Source: Acanthosepion lycidas (lineage: Eukaryota; Mollusca; Cephalopoda; Sepiida; Sepiidae). Taken from it: 64,000 nucleotides of DNA. The notes below the pieces were generated by a model. That model saw nothing but the letters and a program-made list of their open reading frames with translations. It made no database searches and was not told where the DNA came from. Shown in pieces: positions 21,190 to 31,750 of this stretch; positions within the stretch are counted from its first letter, which is position 1, and every line of letters starts with the position of its first letter. The position numbers and the translations under genes are program-made. The stretch is from assembly GCA_963932145.1 (NCBI GenBank), contig OZ010616.1, forward strand, positions 55,279,629 through 55,343,628, read 5' to 3'.

Positions 21190-22155
21190 GACCAGGCTAC
21201 CTGGACAGGTTATTTGAGTTATGCACCCATTTATTTTTGTTCTGCCAACTGTATGCTAGTTGGGCTTCCCAACCCACTCTTACTTTCGGTGCACTTGCTC
21301 TTTATTATTTCCAGCTACCACAAACTTACTTCCAGCATTCTTGGCTTTACTAGTTCTGGCTATCTTGGATCCTTATTTTTGGTAATCTTGACTTATACTT
21401 CCACCTATACAGACTCTTACTTTGGCATTCATGGCCTTTATTTCAACCTGACTCATCTGGTTGATTTGTGTTAATGGACCTGATTACAACAGCCCTGAAC
21501 TGCACATAGGTACAAGTTTCTGGCTTTTCTGTCATCCTAACTCATCTGGTTTAGGAAATTGCTGCATGTATATCATCCATACTTCAAATAACCTATTCTG
21601 TACACTTTGGTTAAAATACTACAGAAGGTCCAACATTAGACTTAACCAGCAACTATGCAATGCCAGCACTGGACACTAAAATTGAACTTTCTTCACCATT
21701 GCTATATCATCCAGACTTTAAATAACCTACTCCATAGACTTTGCTTAAAATATTACAGAAGGTTCATTTTTGAACTTAACTAGCAGCTTTTCAACTCTTT
21801 CACTGGACATGTTTAAGTGAACTTTCAAACTGTGGACTTACATGCTAACTTACATGGACTCTACTTTTAACATTTAATCACAGTTATATAATGTAAGATC
21901 TTCTAGCCAGTCAGTATTCTTCAATTTACTTAATTCTGCCTCAGTTACTCGATTCATTCTTTGTTCATGTTCCTTTAATTCAAAACACATACTTTTATAT
22001 ACAATGTAAATAAATTTTGTATTAATTTTAAGTTTATCATTTGTTGTCCTCTTGTTGACCCATTAAATTTCACATCTTTTATTTTTAAAATGTTAGTGAG
22101 CCTCCTGCGACATTTGCATTTAAGATGCACAGGCTAAATTATATCACAACACCCC
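21190..22155 (-). repeat. Possible LTR with an internal 134 bp tandem duplication
   Basis: Read on the minus strand from the right, GACCCTGGAGGGGG looks like a polypurine tract and the next TGTTGTGATATAATTTAGCC like an LTR start. Inside, 21572-21676 and 21706-21810 are two diverged direct copies (ATCATCCATACTTCAAATAA against ATCATCCAGACTTTAAATAA) with a period of 134. No partner LTR exists in the window, and the interior to the right (22156-22500) shows no secure pol motif. The LTR reading is a guess; the tandem duplication is seen directly. Confidence 0.35.
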
Positions 22156-22866
22156 CTCCAGGGTCCTAAACAACTTGTGTTATGAATACGGAAGAAAAGT
22201 AAATGCGATCACATACCTACCACACAATTTAGAAATAAAGAAAGTTTTTTTTCCAAAAAACCATTCTATGCTCAACTGGCTTGTCTATTCCAAAGCTTAC
22301 CATCACACAGCAATTCTCTTGGATTAATAATTTCATCATCTTCAGTGCTTCACCAGTGTAAAAGAAATTTAAATTTTGGAATGCAAATAAGAGCAGATAT
22401 CCTCTTCAGGAACAGATTGCCAATAAGGTCATATGGATGCCTGTTACCAGTGTAGATGCCGAATGTTCATTTTCTCAAAAAAAAAAAAAAAAAAAAAAAA
22501 TGTGAAAGTCTTACCCCTGAGAACACCCAAGCAAATCATAAGGTTGTATTACAATGGAGACTTAGAGGAGATTAAAAGATTAGATATTTCCCAAATTAAG
22601 AAATTAGCAATTTTAAATTTGAGCAGTATTTCAACATGGGATAATTTGTTTTATTTAAATTTTGAATTAATAAGTCTAATTTGTTTTTTTTTGGGGGGGG
22701 GGTTATATTTTGTTACAAAGATTCAGTTATGGTTTAATTACTGAATTGTAAACTTAAAAAATTTTTTGACTTTATTCAGATATTTATTATTGATATTCAA
22801 GTTATTTGTAGTTGATTCTTTAAATGTGATTTTTATATCATGAATCAATAATTATAAATCCTTTTC

Positions 22867-22901
<35 letters not shown>

Positions 22902-23259
22902 AATCTGAATGTGTTCTTAAAGGAGGAAGTTCTGATTAAAAGTTCTACCTCAAAAGATAATTATGCACTATAAGATTCTATTGCTTTATTCATTTTACAT
23001 TTTATTTTTACATATAATTTTATTTTGGACTTGAATCTTAACATTTAAAAAGATTTGTAGATATTTGCTATTTCTTAAATGCAATAAAAATTTGAATTAT
23101 GTTTTTGTTTTCAGTTTTAAATAAAACTAGCATAATGTATTGCAAATTTCTCATAAGATACTATAAAAATAGAAAAAATGAAATTTCCCAAAAGTAAAAA
23201 ATGGAAAATGGAATTTACCAAAGTAGAAACAGAATCAAGGGAGATTTGAAATGAAAAAT
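22156..23259. other. AT-rich stretch, no secure gene
   Basis: Contains poly(A) runs at about 22477-22500 and 22869-22901 and a G run near 22693-22702. The frame at 22433-22744 crosses the first poly(A) and the G run and is not credible as a protein. Confidence 0.45.
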
Positions 23260-24985
23260 CAAGGGACCTAGTGACTTTGTGTAGCAGCTGGAGTGATGAA
23301 GAGGTAAGAAAGGGATGGGATGACAGTGAATCCCTCTTAGGCAGATGATGGCCAAAGTAGTCACCAAAGTACAGCAAGATGATCCCTCCCAAGGCAACAG
23401 GTGCATAACCAGAGAGGAAGTTAACACATAGGTTTGTGCAAGATCCCTAGCAATAGGTGTAGTGTTGGAAAGACATGGTGCTATTCTGGAAGATGCATGC
23501 TGGCTTCATCCAACAAGCGATGCTCAGCATATCACTCTGGCAGAACTAGACACCACACTAAAGAGTATTAACATCAGTGGTAATCTAAGTTACTGCAACT
23601 ACATAGAGACTGTATGTGTTTACCACTAGTTGACAGACACCTTGACAGGTAAATCTCAAGTCAGAACCAAAGCCTCAAGCAATAATGAAGGTTGGCAACC
23701 ATAAAATAGTTGATTGACAAATAGTTTGATTGTTGGCATCACCTTGATGTCAGAGCAGAATTTATTGAATAGGCTAACTCTAGCACTAAAAAGGTGGCTT
23801 GACATGATCAAACAAGACATTTACCCATTGCCTATTATGTGAGCTGTTTTAACAGATCAATTAACACCTGAGCAGATCCATGCCATACATCATCAAAGTG
23901 GACACCCTGGCATTCAGTGTACTGTCTACTTTGTCCAAAGAGTGTGCCTCTTGACTACAAAGGTACTCCTAAAGTTGGAAAGACAAGATTGCAATAAGTG
24001 TCAGACAGCAGACCCAGCCCTATTCCATTGGCAAAAGGGTAGGCTTGAAGTAGATAGCAATTAGTGGTAGTTAGGCATGGACATCACACAGTACAATGAC
24101 ATCAATTTCTTGACACTCAGATTATGGTCAGACACATTTCCTCTTTTGGCATCTGCCAACATACTAGGATGCATCAACTGTCATACGGCAGCTACAGGCA
24201 ATGTTTTGTGAATGCTGTCAATCAGTCGAGATATTGACAGACAATGCTTCAGCCTCTGTGTCCAGGAGTTTTGGGTCCTTGTTTATGAATGAGAGATTTG
24301 AATACAATACCAATGTGTATACATTTCAGAAGGTAATGTTATAGCAAAGCATTGTCACTGCAATATTAAAAAAATTGCAACCAGAATATGGTGCTCCATT
24401 TAGAAATTGTGTATTGGTACAATGTGATACTAAAAGATGACTCCACACTGTCAACTGCACCACCCAATGGAATTAACTATTATGAACAGCCATCTAACAG
24501 TGTAAATAATCACTATCAAGTGGAAGAGTGTCTGGGTCAAGGTTCCACTCCAGTATATTTGGTAAAGATTAACTTGATGGGATATTTAGCCTACAAACAG
24601 TATTGGTTAGCAGAACACTATGCCATGTGAAAGACCTGTGACCATGATAGGTATCTTCTGCTTCAGAAGACGGTAGAAATAGCACATCATCTGAGAGAGT
24701 GTCTCAAATACTGTTCTTAAGAAAAGGGTCAGTAAGTTCACCTACGGACCCAGAGAATGGTAATATTGTAAATGAGGGAGACCAGGAGAACGCAAAAGAG
24801 GGTGCAACACTGATAGAAATATCAACCCCCACCCCGAAGAAGCACTCGCCAAAAGCAACCTCCATTCCCCTACGACTTATGTGATCAGCAGATATGTGGG
24901 GGAAGGGGGAATACAAGAGGAAATGACTTACCACCTAATAAAAAGCATGTCCAAACATGTTTCGCATGTAAAGTATCCCATAAAA
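23260..24985 (+). mobile_element. Third Ty3/Gypsy relic (RNase H to 3' LTR start)
   Basis: Motifs in order: GVVLERHGAILEDACWLHP and HITLAELDTTLKSI (RNase H region), LTDTLTGKSQVRTKAS, HHQSGHPGIQ with a CNKCQ-like zinc module, then an integrase core remnant (MDITQYND near 24078-24102). A serine- and acid-rich tail ends near 24890. TGTGGGGGAAGGGGGAATAC near 24895 would be the start of the 3' LTR, which soon loses similarity. This is the most decayed of the three related relics, with many breaks. Confidence 0.65.
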
Positions 24986-25109
24986 AAAAAATGACAGCTT
25001 TAAAATCATATTTAAGAAACTGACTACACAATCAAAATCTCCAAAAATTTGAACAATTTAATAAAGTGGATATAATTTAGGAAAAAAAAAAAAAAATTTA
25101 AGTTTTAAA

Positions 25110-25530
25110 AAGTACTGGGAAGCCAAGTTATAGCAGTGGGGAAGTGACTGAAGTGGAGATGGCAGGTCAAGACCTGTTACATTGCAGATTCTTTAGATTT
25201 TGTCAAAAATCTCTAGATACATAGCAATCAGACTACATGTGACAGCAATATTCAAGGCAGAGATGAATAGTAGACATACAATTATAAGATTCTGGTAAGA
25301 AAAATTGTCTAGAACAAGCTTTTCTAGCAGTAGATCTAGCAATTGATTCAATATGATCATTCCACTTCATGTTCATGGGAACTTTATCCCAAGAAGGCTC
25401 ATCAGTTCACACTCCTGGAGGTTAGAATCAGCCAAACAAAAAATGTTCTAAGACAGTTAAAAGAGAACAGTTTCATTTTGAAGGCATTAAAATTAACAAG
25501 CCATTTCTTGATCCCATTAAGAGATTGAAT
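25110..25530 (-). mobile_element. Rex/CR1-like LINE fragment
   Basis: The minus strand matches the LINE at 44350-45060 block by block. Shared plus-strand words are CAATATTCAA, AAGAAAAATTGTCTAG, CAATTGATTCAATAT, AGAGAACAGTTTCATTTT and GCATTAAAATTAACAAGCCA. It corresponds to the RT segment with WL-N-NASK-KL-S. Broken frame; both ends truncated. Confidence 0.7.
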
Positions 25531-26260
25531 ATATATTACACATACAGATTTTTGTTTGTTTTAATTACTAGAACATTGAAGTGATAAAATGATCAAAAAC
25601 AAAAATCTGAAGTATTTTTGGAGGTGGGTGTGACATTCTTTAAAGTGGAACTGGTAAATTACCTTACCATTGTTGAAAATGATTTTGATAAATATTTAAA
25701 TTGCATTTGTTTATATATCCTTTCTAGCAAAACAATTACTTTCTCAACACCATATTATACAACAACTACCGAAAGGAACAAGCTTAAAATGACAGTCCTA
25801 GAAAAAAAAAAAAAAAATGATTAAATCAATCTATCACATGATCTACACATCTCTCAGGCAGCCAGTATTGAATGTTCAGTGATCTTCCTACACACACCCC
25901 TCACACATACACGTTGCTTAAATAGTACCCAGTGAATACATATAATATACTGACCACTAAAATGATCAAGGAGATAATAATGCCCATAACATTAAAAAAA
26001 AAAAGTAATAATAATAATAATCATTGATATTGGAAAGGGAAAAAAAACAGAATATATACATCAGTGTGTCAGAAAAGAGCTCAATGTATGAAGAGCAATA
26101 GCATCTTGACAAAGGAGTTTATAATGTAAACACCAAAATGTTTAGGTTAGCCAAAACTGGAATAAAATCCCAGATTACTAAATGCCCAATGCTGACCACC
26201 TGAAGAATGCATGTATATAGTACACGGGAAGCTGACAATAACAGTTGGTTACACCAAAAG

Positions 26261-26296
<36 letters not shown>

Positions 26297-26984
26297 CTGG
26301 GATGATGCTGAAAAATTATTAGTGCAACGTTTGATTTGGTCAGATTTTAAGTTAGTTACACAAAGATCACCAAACTTAAAAGATAAAGTAAACTTTAAAA
26401 CATTGAAGTTTTAAATTTACTCTACCTTAAAAACATATACTGGATTACACTAAATGATCAGAGGAATGTGTCAAAAGTATTCAGACTTAATACACAGTAT
26501 ATCCACATTGACCATAGGTAACAAGCCTGTAGTTTTACATATTGCTGTCTAGTAAATCACTTTTCATGCAGATACCAGAATGAACCAGGTATTATCATAT
26601 GCTATGTTCAATGTTGAATAAGACTGGCAAAAAAAACGTTGAACATCTTGCATAGCAAGTTGAGTAACACAGGCATCATGGGGGCAGACATTCTGCTAGA
26701 ACATCAAATTAAACAGTTTTAACATAACACATGAGTAATCTCAAAGCAACATCATTTGCCAACTGTCACATAATAAACCTTGCATTCAGAGAAGATACTA
26801 GACTGAAACTTGATTTCCTTGTAATCTGATATTTACAATTTTTTTTTTTTTTCTTTTTGACTATTCCATTAAGTTTCTGAATTACAAGCCCTTCATATTG
26901 GAAAAATCTTTGATAGATATTCCACTGCTCATAGAAACTAAACCAACAGCAGTAAGATACTTTGTTGTTTTTGTTTAGAAAGTA
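25531..26984. other. No gene; (TA)n tract
   Basis: AT-rich with a (TA)n run at 26263-26293. The short frames here (68, 67 and 75 codons) show nothing I recognise. Confidence 0.45.
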
Positions 26985-27190
26985 TATCAACATCTCTATG
27001 GGTTATTTAATGCCAAAATATCTTGTACATAATTTTATGCCTTCAGGATAAAGGTTTTTTGTTTGGGATATATAATTTGTAGATCATAAAATGTATCGTT
27101 GGCAATTTTACTATAAAAATGTATTTTTATACTTTAGTTTTGAATTGTCATTTTGCTGTAAAAATGTATTGTTGCTCATTATAAAAAATA
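26985..27190 (-). mobile_element. Tail of the I-clade-like LINE
   Basis: Plus-strand TATATCAACATC...GGTTATTTAATGCCAAAATAT is the terminus also seen at 8692 and 19114, followed by a few AAAATGTAT-GTTG-CAATTTT units like those of the 8.7 kb tail. Only the 3' tail is present. Confidence 0.5.
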
Positions 27191-27940
27191 AATGTATTGT
27201 TTATTTTTGTTTAGGGGTTCACTATTTGCCCATAGCTGGGACCCTAACAGGTGCTACCACCCCAGGTCAGCAAAGAAGAAAAAGGAAAGAAAATCCTTAA
27301 CTTGTATTTTTAAAAACAAGAGTATTTTACAGATTTTTTTAAATCCCAAATTTGTAAATCTTTCTTTCTTCATTCTACTTATCACTGTCTTTGAATTTAA
27401 TTTTTTTTTCCTCATGTGACAAACTACTCACTACTGCTTTCTAGTTTTATTTAAGGAAAAAAAAACAAAAAAAAAAACTTAGTAATGCATAGGATGTCCT
27501 CTGTTATCAATATCAACATTCACACACATCTAGCTGAAATTTCAGACATTACATACCTTTTTCAAATGCAATTTTTATGAGTAAATAACATTGTTTAGTG
27601 TCATTTTAAATTCATTTATGAGAAAAAAAATTTAAAATAAAAGTTCTTATCCATAAAGAAAACTTTAAAAAAGGATGAATTATTTTATTTTTGTAAAAAG
27701 ATTTAATATCTATTTGCAAGGATAAAATAGAAACATAAAAAGCAGCAATATTATTTTTACTTTTATAAAATAAAGGATAACTCAAGAAACTATTTCTTTA
27801 AAAAGATCAGATTTCTCTCACCCATTCACAATCTAAATCAATTCAAATCTAAAAACCATTTTATCCAATAAGAAACCGCTTTTATTACATTAAGGAATAA
27901 CGTCTCACCCAATAATAGTGGCACTATTGACAAAATTACA

Positions 27941-27984
<44 letters not shown>

Positions 27985-28682
27985 CACTTCAACTGAAATA
28001 ATGAGCAAGTTCTCAGTAACAATCTTTTATAAAAGTTAGAATTTTGTAATGAAACTTTACAGATTATTTATTATTGAGAAAAAAAAAACTCAGTAAGCAC
28101 AATTATACTAGATAATTAAAAAAAGATCTAACAGAATTTTTAGGTTTAGGAACAAATTAATATTTCACATAGGTAATTAAAAGGACAAAAGTAATATAAA
28201 AGCAATAGAAGATCACAACTTTTAGTAATATTACTAAACAACTAATATCCTTTTGGTACTGCTCTTGTGAGAAACCATCAATTGAAAGTTTAGATTTGAA
28301 ACACCATATTGCAAAACAGACATACATAAACTTCACACATTACACAAGAACAAATATGCAATTGGTGCAGATTTCATTGAAAAGATAGGAAAATTAGTTC
28401 TCAATTTGTGTTTAAAAACTTTATTCTCTTTTTACTAGACAAGATAGCTACAAGACAAAAATAAAAATGGATTTAAGAATTCAAGATTAAAGAAATTATT
28501 TTTAGCCCAAGATCTACTTTAAACTTTCCAAATGAAAATCTAAGAGTAAAAAAAAAAAAAAAAAGTTCTGGGTTTGGTTGAATTCAATGTGAATTTATTA
28601 CAAATTGCTAGAAAAGTGTCACAGTGAACACTTGGCCTGATTAAATACTGCATTCGAACAAAGAAAAAATAAATTCATCCTT
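27191..28682. other. AT-rich stretch, no gene
   Basis: Strongly A-rich, with a poly(A) run at about 27949-27982 and another near 28550-28564. No frame or repeat that I recognise. Confidence 0.5.
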
Positions 28683-29129
28683 ATGTTGATGATGCAGTTC
28701 AGGAGCATATTGCAGACATTTTCCAATTTTACTGAATGCAATACACTTGTCTGCTCAGCTCAAGGTAGAAGTTCATTAAAGAATTTGTGGGCCACTCACA
28801 TGGGACAAGGTTTTCATGCTCAATTATGTAAATTTCAAAGTTTCATTAAATTCATTTTTCCATATGGACATAATATAATGGTAATATTAGCTATTTCTTT
28901 ACCATACCAAATGACAAGAAAAATAGGCCAAACAGATCCTTCTATTTTCATATTGAAAATACCTAAGTCCAGAATCACTAAAATTCAGTCAGAAACAAAA
29001 AATTCAGTAGACACACTTGCTTTCCACTTTGAAGGAAAAGAAGGATTCCACTTTGGCTACTGGCAACCTCAAAGTAATCAATCATCTTTGATTACCTACT
29101 CACTTTTACTAACAAGATGCCTATCATGA
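28683..29129 (+). CDS. Unrecognised 148-codon open frame
   Basis: Reads MLMMQFRSILQTFSNF and ends SLLLTRCLS before a stop. It is the longest non-repetitive open frame in this part of the window and its composition is less AT-biased than its flanks, but I recognise no domain, signal peptide or transmembrane pattern. There is no matching copy elsewhere in the window. It could be a transposon fragment, a 3' UTR or chance; I give it little weight as a gene. Confidence 0.15.
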   Translation: MLMMQFRSILQTFSNFTECNTLVCSAQGRSSLKNLWATHMGQGFHAQLCKFQSFIKFIFPYGHNIMVILAISLPYQMTRKIGQTDPSIFILKIPKSRITKIQSETKNSVDTLAFHFEGKEGFHFGYWQPQSNQSSLITYSLLLTRCLS

Positions 29130-30529
29130 CAGCTGAAAGTTTAATGACTCGTTTATGTAAATTATGTAAGTCCCCCTTTCCCCTTTTCTCTCTCTCTCAA
29201 ATTTAAACTGAACCAGTTGGGTAAAAAAATAAAAATAAAAAAAATTAATGCCACTCCAAGATTTTTTTTTCTTTATTAATTAACATTAAAATTTAATTAC
29301 TTTCCTTTTTTGCATTTCAATTGCTTTGTTTCAAACAAAAATTATATGTTGAATTAAATTTTTTAAAGTTTACTATTTAATTTTGTTAGGGGACTCAATT
29401 ACTTTAAACAGGCCTCCACAAATTTTACTTTGAGCTGTCTATAAATTCAAAAGTGGAATGATTCTTTTATAATAGAATATACAATTTGGCTAAGAATTGA
29501 TATATAATCATAGGACAGAAAATACTGACTAAATAGTGATACTGTGAATTTAAGTATTTTTTGTCAGACCTATGAGCTGCAGACAGTCCTCAATAATGGG
29601 ATAGTTGACTAAATATAGTGATCCCTCACACAATCCTTGGCATCCAACTCTGCACCACTTGAGCTTGGACTTATCTATACATATAAAGTTGTAGCCTCTG
29701 TCTGTCTGCTATCAAACTCCTAGGGTTTTGAGATATAGACCCCCTACTAACCATATATATTCTGAAAGTACATTACCCAGGGTACTTAAATAAGTATATT
29801 TCATTTTGATTAAATTCAGGATTCATATCCTATGCTTACTATATATATATATATATATTTATTTATTTATTAAGTGCATGCAAATATTAGTGATGCAGAA
29901 TTTTCTAGCTATTTTTAAAAAAAAATAGAAATAGCTGTTCTTTTTTTCTTGTGAATTGTACATTAATTTGGGGGGGGGAAGCTTCTAAAACACATAATTT
30001 ATGTAATGTTCATATATGTATATTATATATGTTCCAAAGTCAGAATAGTAGCGAGTTCATTAGTTGTACAGGTTGATAGATGCCTATGCATGTATTCAAT
30101 GCAAAGTTTGAGACCACAATAGAGCTCTGGGTCACAAAGCAAACTTTCCAATTATATATATCTTAAGTTCAGAAGCACTGTGCCCATACTGCTACTCAGA
30201 AATTTGAGGTTACCATAATTGGTTAACTGATGCTACTGTTTTGTTCTACTATATACTTAAAGTTACATTTATCAACTTTTTACCTTTTCTACTCATTTTT
30301 ATCTATTGACAGTTTAAATGTTAATACTGTCAAAAGGGTACTATAGATTTTTATTGTATATTATAAATAATGGCATCATAATCTCCAAGTATATCAGGCT
30401 TTTATAATTTTTTTTTCTTTCTATCTTTTCCCACAATTATCAAACATTGATATTTGTGCTTATGTAGGACTTATGAATCTTTCTTCTTAGCGATTGTTTA
30501 ATATATATATATTTTTTTTTTATGTCCAG
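29130..30529. other. No recognisable gene
   Basis: AT-rich, with short (TA)n and GGGGGGGGG spots (29830-29860, 29970-29979). A TCTGTCTGTCTGCTATC-like segment near 29698-29715 resembles words in some Helitron ends but is too little to call. Confidence 0.4.
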
Positions 30530-30720
30530 AACATGTCTCGGCAAAGATGAAAAGCGCTGAGCAGCACACTGATAGCACATGCCTTATAGGCTGCAATTTT
30601 GATGTTTGCAGTAATCTTTGTTCTCCTAGACTTTGAAACATGGTAGCAGCTTGTCTAGTCAATCTGTTGACCTCGGTGTCCAGGAAGAGGGTGTCAACTG
30701 GTCCAACCAGATTACCACTA
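30530..30720 (-). mobile_element. LINE RT segment, inverted part of a 5'-inverted copy
   Basis: The minus-strand translation gives DTLFLDTEVNRLTRQAATMF then QSLGEQRLLQTSKLQ and HVLSVCCSALFIFAETC. This fits the RT thumb region S-LD-EV--RL-KA---F--L...T-K---Y-AVVL--LLYG-ETW of mollusc LINEs. The part that should follow lies immediately to the right but on the plus strand (30720-31085). Confidence 0.7.
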
Positions 30721-31085
30721 CCATAGTTCTCACCCATGCTCATTTACCCAGCCTATACACCCTTCAACAGCACCAACTCCACTGGCTTGGACATGTATGC
30801 CATATGCCAGATGGGAGGATTCTGAAAGTCCTTCTGTATGGGGGAATTGGTCAACAGCAAAAGGGCGGCCTCATCTTTGCTTTGTAAATCATCTCCAGTA
30901 TGTGCGATCCTTCCCACATACTGGAGATGATTTACACAGAGGACTGGAGAGAAAAGAGGAGAAAAGAATCAAAAAGTTGCTCCTGGGAGAAGCATGCTTG
31001 ACAGAAAGACATCAGAGGAGAGTGTCTTCACATGCATTCATTGCAAAAGAGTATCACTCCCATGTGAGCTTCTACAGCCATAAAT
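30720..31085 (+). mobile_element. LINE C-terminal segment, uninverted part
   Basis: Plus strand: LTHAHLPSLYTLQQHQLHWL, then GHVCHMPDGRILKVLLYGG and, in another frame, ERKEEKRIKK and SSHAFIAKEYHSHVSFYSHK with a stop at 31085. These correspond to VL--A-LPS--TLL---QLRW-GHV-RM-D-RIPK-LLYGEL and the terminal finger (F-CKEC-S-VS-YSH). With the inverted RT piece on its left, the layout is that of a twin-primed LINE insertion. A plain small inversion gives the same picture. Confidence 0.7.
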
Positions 31086-31139
31086 GATGTTGCACTGACG
31101 TCAGCAGAGTCATAACTCTGAACACAGATCCAAGATTTC

Positions 31140-31205
31140 TTGAAAACAACAGATGCCACACACACACACACATATATATATACATACATACATACATACA
31201 TATAT
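31140..31205. repeat. (CA)n, (TA)n and (CATA)n microsatellites
   Basis: CACACACACACA, then TATATATATA, then repeated CATA lie between two LINE ends that point at each other. Confidence 0.85.
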
Positions 31206-31259
31206 AATAGTAGGAATCCATTTATCTTGTGAGAAAATGGTAGCACTGTTCAAAATTCA

Positions 31260-31750
31260 GTCCTTTTATGAGCAGCGTCTGGAGTCATTTACCAATCCAA
31301 TCTTTGTATGGTAGTCTCTTCTGCAGGTGTGGCAGATGAAGCTGGAATGAAGGTCTGACATTGCTCTGCTTTCTGCATTGCCATCCAATCTTCAACTGTT
31401 AAGCTTTTTTCTGTCCTTCATGACTCCTTGAACAGTATAGCACCACCTGCTGTGATCATCCCAGGTCCCTCTTGCAAACATCCTTGAAACAGTGCAAGGC
31501 AATCTACCAAGCAGGGTCCCATGGCCAGCTTATCACACATTTCTTTAGGTATACATCCATCATTCATTTGATGACTGACATTGAAGATCATGTTAACAGA
31601 GGAGAAGATGCATGCTCCAGGACTGCTTGCTCCAGCAGTGTTGGTAACTATGTAATACCGTGAATACATCATAGGCAGTAGAAATGGAAGCTTTCCAGGT
31701 GACTTTCCTGTCTGATGTGTGTCATCCCAGTTTGGGTACTATAAAGCAGA
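31260..31750 (-). mobile_element. LINE C-terminal fragment, minus strand
   Basis: On the minus strand, LLEQAVLEHASSPLL, then LHCFKDVCKRDLG, then (another frame) FICHTCRRDYHTKIGLVND followed by SRRCS. The FKDVCKRDL block and the closing C-x2-C finger are standard at the end of these LINE proteins. It faces the plus-strand LINE end at 31085 tail to tail. Several frameshifts. Confidence 0.65.

Noticed and set aside
29690-29770. Helitron-like end with TCTGTCTGTCTG
   Set aside because: No CTRR end with a hairpin, no Rep/helicase remnant and no second copy.
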